A stretch of 64,000 nucleotides of DNA from positions 1 to 64,000 of the forward strand of contig NZ_BBMP01000021.1 of NCBI RefSeq assembly GCF_000755245.1. The letters are read 5' to 3'. Each line of letters begins with the position of its first letter. The first letter of the stretch is position 1. The notes beneath the pieces were generated by a model. It saw only the letters and a list, made by a program, of their open reading frames with translations, was not told the DNA's origin and ran no database searches. Below, piece by piece: positions 1-7,268 of this stretch. The DNA is from Halococcus sediminicola. Its GTDB lineage: Archaea; Halobacteriota; Halobacteria; Halobacteriales; Halococcaceae. Both the position numbers and the translations under genes were made by a program.

Positions 1-383
1 ACCTCCGGGATGACGAACCCGTCCAAGTGCTCAATGGCCCCCGCCTCGGGGTCGGCGATGGTGAGCATTCGCTCAAAGCCCTGATGGCGGGTTTCGGGGC
101 TGTCGCGATGCCAGACCACCCGCGGGTGGATCTCGCCGGGGAACTCCGCACCGTTTTCGGAGACCACCTCGATGATGTTTTGTGCCCCTTCGTCGCGCAT
201 CGACGGCGCGGTCGCGTCCTCGTTGTCCGGCACCCAGACGTCGGGGGCCTGCATGCCGCGTAGCCCGCTGGCGCTGCGGATCATCTTCGCCGAATCCTCT
301 TCGCCCTCCACCGCCGTGGGGGAGGTGAAGAAGGTGCGGACGAACTTTCTGTCGTGGAGTCGCTCGTCGTGTCTCTGTGTCAT
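1..383 (-). CDS. aceB: Malate synthase, haloarchaeal type (3' part outside window)
   Basis: This glyoxylate-shunt enzyme condenses glyoxylate with acetyl-CoA to give malate in the cytoplasm. Only the first 127 residues are in the window; the gene runs off the left edge. The N-terminus (MTQRHDERLHDRKFVRTFFT, then a stretch containing GLRGMQAPDVWVPDNEDAT and PRVVWHRDSPETR) matches the compact haloarchaeal malate synthase as I remember it, a lineage distinct from bacterial AceB and GlcB. The start is the ATG at 383. It lies 131 bases downstream of isocitrate lyase on the same strand, so the two shunt enzymes form a unit. Identification is from recalled family similarity; completeness cannot be judged. 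Confidence 0.9.
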   Translation of the reverse strand, partial: MTQRHDERLHDRKFVRTFFTSPTAVEGEEDSAKMIRSASGLRGMQAPDVWVPDNEDATAPSMRDEGAQNIIEVVSENGAEFPGEIHPRVVWHRDSPETRHQGFERMLTIADPEAGAIEHLDGFVIPE

Positions 384-514
384 ATGGGTTGAGTGGCTGT
401 ATCGCCGCCGGGCGTCGCTGGCTGGCTGTGCTGGTTTGGGTCGGTTCGCAATGGCGTTCGCCGTGTCGGACGATGGGATACTGTAGGTTTCGGTCCGAAA
501 ACGCCCCCGAGGAG

Positions 515-1567
515 TCAGTCGTCGCCGTCGGCCTCGGCGGTCAGCGGGTCGCGTTCGTCCTCGGAGAAGCCCTCCGAGCCTTCGATGCGCGAGCGCGCCT
601 CGGGATCGAACTCCATCTCGATGTCCTGGAACTTGTCGACGAACGAGAGTTCGTGATGGCTCTCGGTCTCGTGGCCGAGGTACTTCTCCTCCAGATCGAA
701 CTGACCCTGTTCGGCGTTCTCCGCGAGGTTCTTCATGTCCTCGTAGGCGGCGTGGGCACCCGAGTGCAGCGCGAACAGCGTGATGAACTGGTAGCTGTAG
801 CCGAGATCCCCGAGTTCCTGGAACGTGAGCGGGTCGTCCTGTTCGGACCACGCGAACGAGGAGGAGTAGTTGAACGCCAGATCGAGATCCGGATGGGTCT
901 CGTGGATCGTCTCGGCGTACTCCACAGCGTCTTCTCTACTGGGGTCGGGCATCTCGGGCCAGACGATGTCGACGCCGGCGTCGGCGTACAGCCGGCCGCG
1001 TTCGAGGTGTTCCTCCCAGTCACCGTTCGCCGAGCCGTAGGCGTCCGTGCGCGCGATGATGATCGTGTCGTCGGACTGTTTGGCGTCGACGGCCGCCTCG
1101 AAGCGCGCCTGTGCGTCCTCGCGCGAGACGATCTGCTTGCCCGCGATGTGGCCACAGCGCTTCGGCGTCACCTGGTCCTCGATGTGGACCGCCGCGACGC
1201 CGACCTTCTCGTACTCTCGCACCGCGCGGCGGACGTTATGGATGCCACCGTAGCCGGTGTCACAGTCGGCGACCACGGGCAGGTGAGTGGCCTCGACCAT
1301 TCGCTTGGCGTTCTCGACCATCTCGGTCATCGTCACCATCTCCAAGTCGGGGAAGCCGAACTGGCCCAAAACTGTGGAGTAGCCGCTCATGTAGGCGGCA
1401 TCGTGGCCGGCCATCTCAGCGAGTCGGGCGTCGAGGGCGTGATACATCCCCGGCGCGAAGACGTAGTCCTGTTCGTCCAGCATTTCGCGCAGCTCGCGGG
1501 CTGCGGGGTTGTCGACGTCCTTCGTGAAGACGTCCGTGTCTCCGATGAGTTCTTTCGGCGTTGGCAT
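515..1567 (-). CDS. aceA: Isocitrate lyase
   Basis: The enzyme cleaves isocitrate to glyoxylate and succinate, the first step of the glyoxylate shunt, and feeds the malate synthase encoded just downstream. The 350-residue protein has the catalytic signature KRCGH at residues 136-140, with Cys138 as the expected general acid/base. The DCDTGYG motif (101-107) belongs to the metal-binding region of the isocitrate lyase/PEP mutase TIM barrel. I start at the ATG at 1567 ([14 protein letters not shown]); the open frame extends 49 codons further upstream, but that stretch is basic and unlike a haloarchaeal N-terminus. The upstream region 1568-1715 is comparatively AT-rich and should hold the promoter. 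The acidic C-terminus is typical of a halophile. Confidence 0.95.
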   Translation of the reverse strand: MPTPKELIGDTDVFTKDVDNPAARELREMLDEQDYVFAPGMYHALDARLAEMAGHDAAYMSGYSTVLGQFGFPDLEMVTMTEMVENAKRMVEATHLPVVADCDTGYGGIHNVRRAVREYEKVGVAAVHIEDQVTPKRCGHIAGKQIVSREDAQARFEAAVDAKQSDDTIIIARTDAYGSANGDWEEHLERGRLYADAGVDIVWPEMPDPSREDAVEYAETIHETHPDLDLAFNYSSSFAWSEQDDPLTFQELGDLGYSYQFITLFALHSGAHAAYEDMKNLAENAEQGQFDLEEKYLGHETESHHELSFVDKFQDIEMEFDPEARSRIEGSEGFSEDERDPLTAEADGDD

Positions 1568-1715
1568 GGTTGGTCTCGTGGCGGCGAGGCGGACCCCGTC
1601 TCGGGGAGCGCGTGATCCTCGCCGGCCGCATCGGCACCGAAACCGGGATGGTAAAAAACTGTTATGGTCTATCATGATAATATTCTTTAGAGGGTTTTCC
1701 GAATGCGGAAGCAAT

Positions 1716-1729
1716 TAGCATATATAAAT
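1716..1729 (+). promoter_or_regulatory. TATA-like element in the aceA / membrane-protein divergent gap
   Basis: A clear archaeal TATA box (core catatataaat) lies in an AT-rich island between the divergent aceA and the small membrane protein at 1803. Initiation about 27 bases downstream, near 1749, would leave a leader of about 54 bases before the ATG at 1803. The minus-strand promoter of aceA should lie in the same gap, but I cannot fix it as clearly. Confidence 0.55.
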
Positions 1730-1802
1730 GTCGAGCGTTAGCATGGGGGTCGCTCCCGGCGCGGATGGCCGGACTTTTTCGTCTGCCCGGCGGAGGGCCG
1801 TC

Positions 1803-2213
1803 ATGCACAGGGCGCTGCGCGCGGTCGCCGGCGGCGTCGTCGGTACGCTCGTGTTGGGCTTTTTCCTGCTCGTCCTCGACACGCAGGCGCGCGGCGCGCT
1901 GTCGGTTGCCGGCGTCGTCGCTCGCTTTCTCGGCGTTCCGGGACGGCCGGTGCTGGCTGTCGCGCTGTTCGTCGCTCTCGCCGTCGTCGGCTGGCCGGCG
2001 CTGTTCGTCGCCGTCGAGGAGTATCTCCCGTTCGGCCCCGACCCCGCCGCCCGAGGTGTGGTCTTCGCGGCGGTCATCGGGATCGTCTTCGTCGTCGTCG
2101 GTCGCGGGGCCATTAGCGGCCCGATACTCGTCCTCTACGTCGGGTTTGCGATGCTCGCCCATCTCGCCTACGGCTTCGCGCTCGGCAGTGTCTACGGACG
2201 TCTCGCACGGTGA
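1803..2213 (+). CDS. Small four-helix membrane protein (DUF6789-like)
   Basis: This 136-residue protein has four hydrophobic segments (roughly residues 8-28, 46-66, 82-103 and 108-130). It resembles the haloarchaeal family I know as DUF6789 (number from memory), which is often encoded near cytochrome oxidase genes, and here the next gene is a heme-copper oxidase subunit I. I use the ATG at 1803 (MHRALRAVAGGVVG) because family members begin with this sequence. The ATGs at 1728 and 1743 would add a basic tail, and both precede the start site predicted from the TATA box. An accessory role in oxidase assembly is only an inference from neighbourhood. Confidence 0.7.
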   Translation: MHRALRAVAGGVVGTLVLGFFLLVLDTQARGALSVAGVVARFLGVPGRPVLAVALFVALAVVGWPALFVAVEEYLPFGPDPAARGVVFAAVIGIVFVVVGRGAISGPILVLYVGFAMLAHLAYGFALGSVYGRLAR

Positions 2214-2251
2214 GCGGCCGGACGAAACCGGTCAAACCGACGGATGCAGCC

Positions 2252-2260
2252 ACGTTTATA
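2252..2260 (+). promoter_or_regulatory. TATA box upstream of coxA
   Basis: The box (acgtttata) is centred near 2257. Initiation about 27 bases downstream falls on the ATG at 2284, which opens a 13-codon ORF rather than coxA itself. Confidence 0.55.
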
Positions 2261-2283
2261 CACCGGGGTCGAGTAGCCCCGCC

Positions 2284-2325
2284 ATGGCATTCGACCGACG
2301 ACTGGCAGGGTGGACACGACCATGA
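2284..2325 (+). CDS. Possible leaderless 13-codon leader ORF coupled to coxA
   Basis: An ATG at the predicted transcription start opens a 13-residue ORF (MAFDRRLAGWTRP). Its TGA stop overlaps the coxA ATG in an ATGA at 2322-2325. Leaderless initiation on this ORF followed by termination-reinitiation would explain how ribosomes reach the coxA start. The peptide resembles nothing I recognise. It could be chance, or the transcription start could be a few bases away. A similar arrangement occurs at 44693-44716. Confidence 0.35.
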   Translation: MAFDRRLAGWTRP

Positions 2326-4082
2326 TCGGGGGCGGTGTCGTGCTGGCGGTCCTCGGCGTGTTGCTGGTCGCGCTCGGAACGCAGTTCCTGCGAACCAAGG
2401 GCTGGTCCGCGCTCGCACGCCCCGACGGCGGCTATCTCCCCGGCGGCGAGACCGGCGTCCAACACGAGGAAAAACAGGCCGGCCTGCTGCGCTGGCTCAC
2501 CACCGTCGACCACAAGGACATCGGCATCCTCTATCTCGTCTTCGGTACTGTGGCGGCGCTGTGGGGCGGCACCGAGGCGATGATGATGCGCACCGAACTA
2601 CTGACCCCACAGGCCGACGTCTGGACCGCTGCCACCTACAACGGACTCTTTACTACTCACGGCATCACGATGCTGTTTTTCTTCGCTACGCCCGTGTTCT
2701 TCGGCATCGGGAACTACTTCCTCCCGCTCCTGCTTGACGCCGACGACATGGCGTTTCCGCGGATCAACGCCATCGGCTTCTGGATGCTGCCGCCGGCACT
2801 GTTGCTCGCACGGGCGGGTCTGCCCGCCGACGCGCTCGGCAAGATCCTCTCCACTGTTGGAATCCACATCCCGATCCTCGACGTGCTTCACCCACCCGAG
2901 ACCGGCTGGACGCTGTACGCGCCGCTGTCGATTCAGACGACGAACCCGCAGGTGGACCTGCTCCTGTTGGGCCTGCATCTGAGCGGCATCGCGACCACCC
3001 TCGGTGCGATAAACTTCATCGTCACCGTCGTCGCCGAGCGCGGCGAGGGCGTCGGTTGGGACAACGTCGACATCTTTAGTTGGACGATGCTCTCGACCAG
3101 CGGCGTCGTCCTGTTCGCCTTCCCGCTCTTGGGGAGTGCGGTCATCATGATGCTGCTCGACCGCAACTTCGGCACCACGTTCTATCTCGTCGAGGGTGGC
3201 GGGCCGATCCTCTGGCAACACCTCTTCTGGTTCTTCGGCCATCCCGAGGTGTACATCATCTTCCTCCCCGCGACGGGACTGGTGAGCACCATCCTCCCGA
3301 AGTTCTCGGGGCGCAGACTGTTCGGGTTCCGATTCATCGTCTACTCGACGCTCGCCATCGGCGTCCTCTCCTTTGGCGTGTGGGCACACCACATGTTCAC
3401 GACAGGTATCGACCCGCGCGTACGGGCGAGTTTCATGTTCGTCTCGCTGGCTATCGCCGTCCCGAGCGCCGTGAAGGTGTTCAACTGGCTCTCGACGATG
3501 TACGACGGGCGGATCCGTCTCACCGCGCCGATGATACTCTCGGTTGGCTCGGTCGGGACGTTCATCATCGGCGGCGTTACCGGAGTGTTTCTGGCCGCGA
3601 TCCCCATCGACCTCATCTATCACGACACCCAGTACGTCGTCGGCCACTTCCACTTCATCATCATGGGCATCATCGCGATGATGATGCTCGCGGCGAGTTA
3701 CTACTGGTATCCCATCATCACGGGACGGATGTACGATCAGCGCCTCGCACGCCTGCAGGCGGCGCTCACTATCGCCGGCGTGCCGGTGACGTTCGGCTCA
3801 ATGCTCGTCATGGGGGCACTCGGCCTGCCGCGCCGATACGCCGACTACCCCACACAGTTCGCCACGCTCCAACAGGTCGCCTCCGTCGGCGCGTTCGTCA
3901 TCGGCGTCGGCGCGCTGCTCTGGCTGTGGAACATGGTCCAGTCCTACCGCGTCGGCCCGCGCGTCCGCGACGCCGACGTCTGGAACCTCAAGGAGAGCGG
4001 GCAGTTCACCCGCGAGTGGCAGTGGTTCGAGGAGCAACTCGACGAGCGCTACGCGGCCGATGGCGGCGAGACCGACGACTGA
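2322..4082 (+). CDS. coxA: Heme-copper oxidase subunit I (cytochrome c oxidase polypeptide I)
   Basis: This is the catalytic membrane subunit that reduces oxygen to water and pumps protons. About thirteen hydrophobic helices span 586 residues. Metal ligands are all visible: the low-spin heme His near 113 (TTHGITMLFF), the CuB His with the cross-linking Tyr in GHPEVYI near 307-311, the CuB His pair in AHHMF near 356-357, and the heme histidines in HFHFIIMG near 441-443. The Glu of GHPEV marks an A-type oxidase. I prefer the ATG at 2322 over the GTG at 2310 because it forms an ATGA junction with a leader ORF. No subunit II or III gene is adjacent, so partners must be elsewhere in the genome. 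Confidence 0.93.
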   Translation: MIGGGVVLAVLGVLLVALGTQFLRTKGWSALARPDGGYLPGGETGVQHEEKQAGLLRWLTTVDHKDIGILYLVFGTVAALWGGTEAMMMRTELLTPQADVWTAATYNGLFTTHGITMLFFFATPVFFGIGNYFLPLLLDADDMAFPRINAIGFWMLPPALLLARAGLPADALGKILSTVGIHIPILDVLHPPETGWTLYAPLSIQTTNPQVDLLLLGLHLSGIATTLGAINFIVTVVAERGEGVGWDNVDIFSWTMLSTSGVVLFAFPLLGSAVIMMLLDRNFGTTFYLVEGGGPILWQHLFWFFGHPEVYIIFLPATGLVSTILPKFSGRRLFGFRFIVYSTLAIGVLSFGVWAHHMFTTGIDPRVRASFMFVSLAIAVPSAVKVFNWLSTMYDGRIRLTAPMILSVGSVGTFIIGGVTGVFLAAIPIDLIYHDTQYVVGHFHFIIMGIIAMMMLAASYYWYPIITGRMYDQRLARLQAALTIAGVPVTFGSMLVMGALGLPRRYADYPTQFATLQQVASVGAFVIGVGALLWLWNMVQSYRVGPRVRDADVWNLKESGQFTREWQWFEEQLDERYAADGGETDD

Positions 4083-4083
4083 C

Positions 4084-5202
4084 TCACTCCTCGTCGGAGA
4101 CGCCGCCGAGCACGCTCGAAATCCGGCCGCGCCACTCGTCGATGTCGTCGATGGCCGCCCGGAGGTCCGCGATCGACGCCTGCGTCTCGTCGATTTCGGC
4201 CTCCGCGTCGGCGAGACCCTTGTCGAGCGCCTCGATGTCGTCAGCGTTCGCCGCCACGTCGTCATCGAGGCGCTCGATGGCGCGCTCGTTGGCCTCCGTG
4301 CGCTCGTCGAGCGCCGCGAGTTCGTCCTCGATGTGCTCGATGTCGTCGGTGAGGTCCTCGATGAGCCGCCGGGCCGGCCCGTTCTCGTCGATGAACTCCT
4401 CTAGGGCGTCGGTGTAGGCTTCGAGGTCACTGATGCGCGACTGGAGGTGGCTGAACCGAACCTCGCCACTCGCGTCGTCGGTGTCGAGTTCCGCGGCGAG
4501 CAGTTGGCGGTCGCTCTCGGCGAGGTCGCCGTCGCGGAGTTCGGCCGCCAGCGCCGCCCCGACGCCACCCTCGGGAACGCCGCGTCCCGCACCCGCTCGG
4601 TCGGCGTTCGTCCCACCGGTCGTGCCCGCGTCGTCCGCCGCACCGTTCATGGACCCATCCGCCGTCGCCGGGTCGTTCCCGGAGATGGTGACGTCCTCGA
4701 CGGTGTCGTCGCCGTCGAGACCTGCGACCTCGCGGTCACCGGTGATGACGTCGCGAGCGGCCTGACTGCTGTCGCGACCCGGCGCGGTCGGTTCGTCGGT
4801 ATCGGTGCTCCCGGCTCCGGTGTCGGTCGATTCGGTGGCCGTCCCCTCGGGTGCGTCGACGGTGAGTTCGGGGTCGGTCATGAACCGGTCGGGGTCGTGG
4901 TCGTCGGTCCTGATGCCGTAGACGGTCCGGTACTCCTCGCCGGGCGCGATGAAGTGCTCGAAGACCGCGTTATCGCCCGCAAGCGACCAATCGTCGCCGC
5001 CGTAGTCGGGATGGAACCCCAAATCGCCCGACGGCACACCGTCGGGGATGGCATCGGCCAGCCGGACGGTCACACCGTCGTCGCGCTCGGACCGGACGCG
5101 GAAATCGACCGTTGGAACGGGGAACTCGTCGGTCTCGTAGGATTTCGTGACGGTGATCCCGTCCTCGGTGACGGTTCGTTCCGTCGTGTCTGCGTCACTC
5201 AT
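4084..5202 (-). CDS. Acidic coiled-coil protein of unknown function
   Basis: The 372-residue protein has three parts. Residues 1-110 form a compact acidic domain (FPVPTVDFRVRSERDDGVTV, then a HPDYGGDDWSL segment). A low-complexity, Thr/Asp/Gly-rich linker follows, and the last 120 residues or so are a long coiled coil with repeated EDELAALDERTEANERAIE-like heptads. I see no signal peptide or membrane segment. The start is the ATG at 5202: a TATA-like cttaaac near 5226-5232 predicts a leaderless transcript from exactly there. The architecture resembles haloarchaeal cytoplasmic coiled-coil proteins of unknown role. It faces coxA tail to tail with one base between the stops. Confidence 0.8.
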   Translation of the reverse strand: MSDADTTERTVTEDGITVTKSYETDEFPVPTVDFRVRSERDDGVTVRLADAIPDGVPSGDLGFHPDYGGDDWSLAGDNAVFEHFIAPGEEYRTVYGIRTDDHDPDRFMTDPELTVDAPEGTATESTDTGAGSTDTDEPTAPGRDSSQAARDVITGDREVAGLDGDDTVEDVTISGNDPATADGSMNGAADDAGTTGGTNADRAGAGRGVPEGGVGAALAAELRDGDLAESDRQLLAAELDTDDASGEVRFSHLQSRISDLEAYTDALEEFIDENGPARRLIEDLTDDIEHIEDELAALDERTEANERAIERLDDDVAANADDIEALDKGLADAEAEIDETQASIADLRAAIDDIDEWRGRISSVLGGVSDEE

Positions 5203-5245
5203 GGTCGTCAATCGGACACGAGCCTCTTAAACGTTCAGCGGGCCA

Positions 5246-6082
5246 TCACCGGTTCAGTTCGATCCGGTCGCCGATCTCGACGATTTCGAGCTTCCGGGGG
5301 TACTCGTAGCTGCGAACGTGGGGATGGAGTGCGGTCGGCTCGGCGGTCAACCCCTTCCACATGTCCCAGTGGGTGGGCACGAGTCGGTCGAGCCGGAGCC
5401 GTCCGGCGGTCTCGACGATCTCGTTCTCGTCGCAGTACCAGCGCTTTTCGGTCAGTTCGCCGGTTTGCTTGTCGGGGATCTTTCCCGTCGAGCCGAACGC
5501 GAGCGCCCCGAGGTCGATGTCGTGGCGCTCGCCAATGTCGTCGAGTTCGGCTGCGGGCTTCGTATCGCCGCCGTGGAAGAAGGTGCCTGCCGGGTGCTCG
5601 ACGACGTAGCTCACTGGTTCCGTGGCATCCGGGTCGTGCGCCGTCTCGACCGTGACGGTGAATGCGCCGACTTCGACGGTGTCACCCTCGGTTATCTCGT
5701 CGAGTTGCTCCGCGGAGACGTCCCACTCGTCGGTCCAGCGCTCCTCTTCGCGCGCGACCGCGATGCTGTCGGCCGGTGCGTGGAAGGTCGCGCCCGAGCC
5801 TTCGAGGATGGGGGCCTGCGAGGGACCGTGGACGTGGTCGGTGTGTTCGTGGGTGGCGAAGACCGCGTCGGCACTCGTGACGTCCGCCGGGTCGAACGGG
5901 ACGGGAATCATTCTGACTGTGCGGGGCGGGTCGCCCGTGCCGAGATACGGGTCGATGAACAACGTGCTCTCGCCATCGGTGAGCGCGAAGCCGTTGCAGC
6001 CGAGATACCAGACCGCGACGCCGTCGGGGTCGGACGTACTGATCTCGTCCAGCAGCCAGTCGTCCCAATCGGAATGGACCAT
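5246..6082 (-). CDS. MBL-fold metal-dependent hydrolase (UlaG-like)
   Basis: This 278-residue protein has the metallo-beta-lactamase fold: WYLGCNGFAL near the start, FIDPYLG, the zinc signature THEHTDHVH near residue 77-85, the second-shell FHGGDTK near 169-175, and a late His in PTHWDMWKG. The architecture is that of UlaG, the L-ascorbate-6-phosphate lactonase. The ascorbate pathway itself is not visible nearby, so the true substrate is unknown. A TATA-like ctttaggc centred near 6109 would start a leaderless mRNA at the ATG at 6082. It is followed on the same strand by the coiled-coil gene, but that gene has its own promoter. Confidence 0.85.
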   Translation of the reverse strand: MVHSDWDDWLLDEISTSDPDGVAVWYLGCNGFALTDGESTLFIDPYLGTGDPPRTVRMIPVPFDPADVTSADAVFATHEHTDHVHGPSQAPILEGSGATFHAPADSIAVAREEERWTDEWDVSAEQLDEITEGDTVEVGAFTVTVETAHDPDATEPVSYVVEHPAGTFFHGGDTKPAAELDDIGERHDIDLGALAFGSTGKIPDKQTGELTEKRWYCDENEIVETAGRLRLDRLVPTHWDMWKGLTAEPTALHPHVRSYEYPRKLEIVEIGDRIELNR

Positions 6083-6124
6083 GCCGCCGCTGGGCGGGCG
6101 AGTCGCCTAAAGCCAGCGGTCCGG

Positions 6125-6748
6125 TTAGACGGGGAATTCGGTGAGGCGGTGGTCGCCACGGACGCAGCGCCCGCGGCGCTCGTGGCCGTGGCGTTCGAGG
6201 TGGATCCCGTCGAGACCGGCGTTCCACGCCGCACCCACGTCGTGGGGACCGTCGCCGACGAGTACGCCCCGCTGGCCGGCGACGCCCATCTCCTCGATCG
6301 CCACTCGCACGGGTTCGGGATCGGGTTTCCAACCCAGTTCGCTCGTACAGCAGACGACCGTCTCGAAGCGCCCGTGCAGGCCGAGTGCGGAGAGGACCGG
6401 CTCGGTGAGGTGGCGCTGACAATGGGTGACGATTCCTACGGGGACATCGAGCGATGCGAGGAAGGCGGCGGCGTCGTCGTAGACGAACGTCGCCGCCGCG
6501 CGGGCCGTCGGGTCCTCAATGGAATGAAGCGTCGTCCAGAAGCGCTCGACGTCGATCCCCCACGCCCGGAGCTGTTCGTCGCGGAACCCGCCGAGACCGT
6601 TCCAGAGCGTGTGTGCCTCGCGGTCGTCGAAACTGCGTCCGAGACGCTCGCCGACGCGGTCGAACAGCCGACGGACGTACGTCCATTCGACGTCGACGAG
6701 CGTTCCGTCGAGATCACAGAGCCAGAAGTCGTACTGGGGTAGCGCCAT
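6125..6748 (-). CDS. HAD-superfamily hydrolase
   Basis: The 207-residue protein is a small phosphatase of the haloacid dehalogenase superfamily, subfamily I with an alpha-helical cap. Motif I is CDLDGTLVD near residue 9-17 (nucleophile and acid aspartates), motif II is the Thr of GIVTHCQ, motif III is the Lys of GWKPDPEP, and motif IV is VGDGPHDVGAAWNAG. This resembles phosphoglycolate phosphatase-type enzymes; the substrate is not evident. The start is the ATG at 6748 (MALPQYDFWLCDLDG). A TATA-like gctatgtatcc centred near 6776 predicts a leaderless transcript. The last fifteen residues are His/Arg-rich and lie beyond the catalytic core. Confidence 0.85.
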   Translation of the reverse strand: MALPQYDFWLCDLDGTLVDVEWTYVRRLFDRVGERLGRSFDDREAHTLWNGLGGFRDEQLRAWGIDVERFWTTLHSIEDPTARAAATFVYDDAAAFLASLDVPVGIVTHCQRHLTEPVLSALGLHGRFETVVCCTSELGWKPDPEPVRVAIEEMGVAGQRGVLVGDGPHDVGAAWNAGLDGIHLERHGHERRGRCVRGDHRLTEFPV

Positions 6749-6810
6749 CGGGTTCACGAGGTAGGCGGGCGGGATACATAGCTGTTCTGCCGGCGGCACA
6801 CGTGAGTTCT

Positions 6811-7086
6811 TCAGCGCGCGTCGTCGAAGTGCTCGGCCATCTGGATGTCCTGGTCGGTGACGCCGCCCTCCTCGTGGCTCGTCAGGCTGATCTCCACCTC
6901 GTCGTAGCGGATCGTGATCTCGGGATGGTGGAACTCCTCGTCGGCGAGTTCGGCGGCGTCGCTCGCGAACTCCACCCCGTCGAGATACTCGTCGAACTCG
7001 TAGGTGCGGACGATTTCGTCGCCCTCGTGATTCCATCCTTCCGGTGTGCGGTCGTCGATTTCGTCGTCGGTCAGAACGTCAGCCAT
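6811..7086 (-). CDS. Pterin-4a-carbinolamine dehydratase
   Basis: This 91-residue protein belongs to the PCD/DCoH family, which dehydrates 4a-hydroxytetrahydropterin after aromatic amino acid hydroxylation. The family signature is plain: an FHHPEITIRYDEVEISLTSH segment near residues 52-71 followed by GGVTDQDIQMA, which supplies the histidines of the active site. Full length matches the family (about 95-105 residues). No pterin-dependent hydroxylase is adjacent. PCD proteins also occur as molybdopterin-related or structural proteins, so the physiological role is open. A TATA-like gtttattcg centred near 7112 supports the ATG at 7086 with a leaderless mRNA. Confidence 0.9.
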   Translation of the reverse strand: MADVLTDDEIDDRTPEGWNHEGDEIVRTYEFDEYLDGVEFASDAAELADEEFHHPEITIRYDEVEISLTSHEEGGVTDQDIQMAEHFDDAR

Positions 7087-7268
7087 AGCCGAACGTGGAA
7101 CAGCGGACGAATAAACGTTGGCCGTGCGGCCGCCGTCGACGATCGGGCGACGTCGGTCGGAGTGCAGGGCGGTAGGTATATCCGTTCAGACGGACCAGTG
7201 TGAAACGTATCAGTGACGCCGTTCATCACGATTACACACCGATCCCGACGGGAGAGAGCCACTCATAC

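Noticed and set aside
377-1615. 412-codon plus-strand ORF opposite isocitrate lyase
   Set aside because: It is a GC-driven shadow frame of the well-supported aceA gene on the other strand; the product has no domain pattern.
2310-2312. GTG start for coxA
   Set aside because: The ATG at 2322 gives an ATGA junction with the leader ORF and loses only four residues, with no conserved motif lost.
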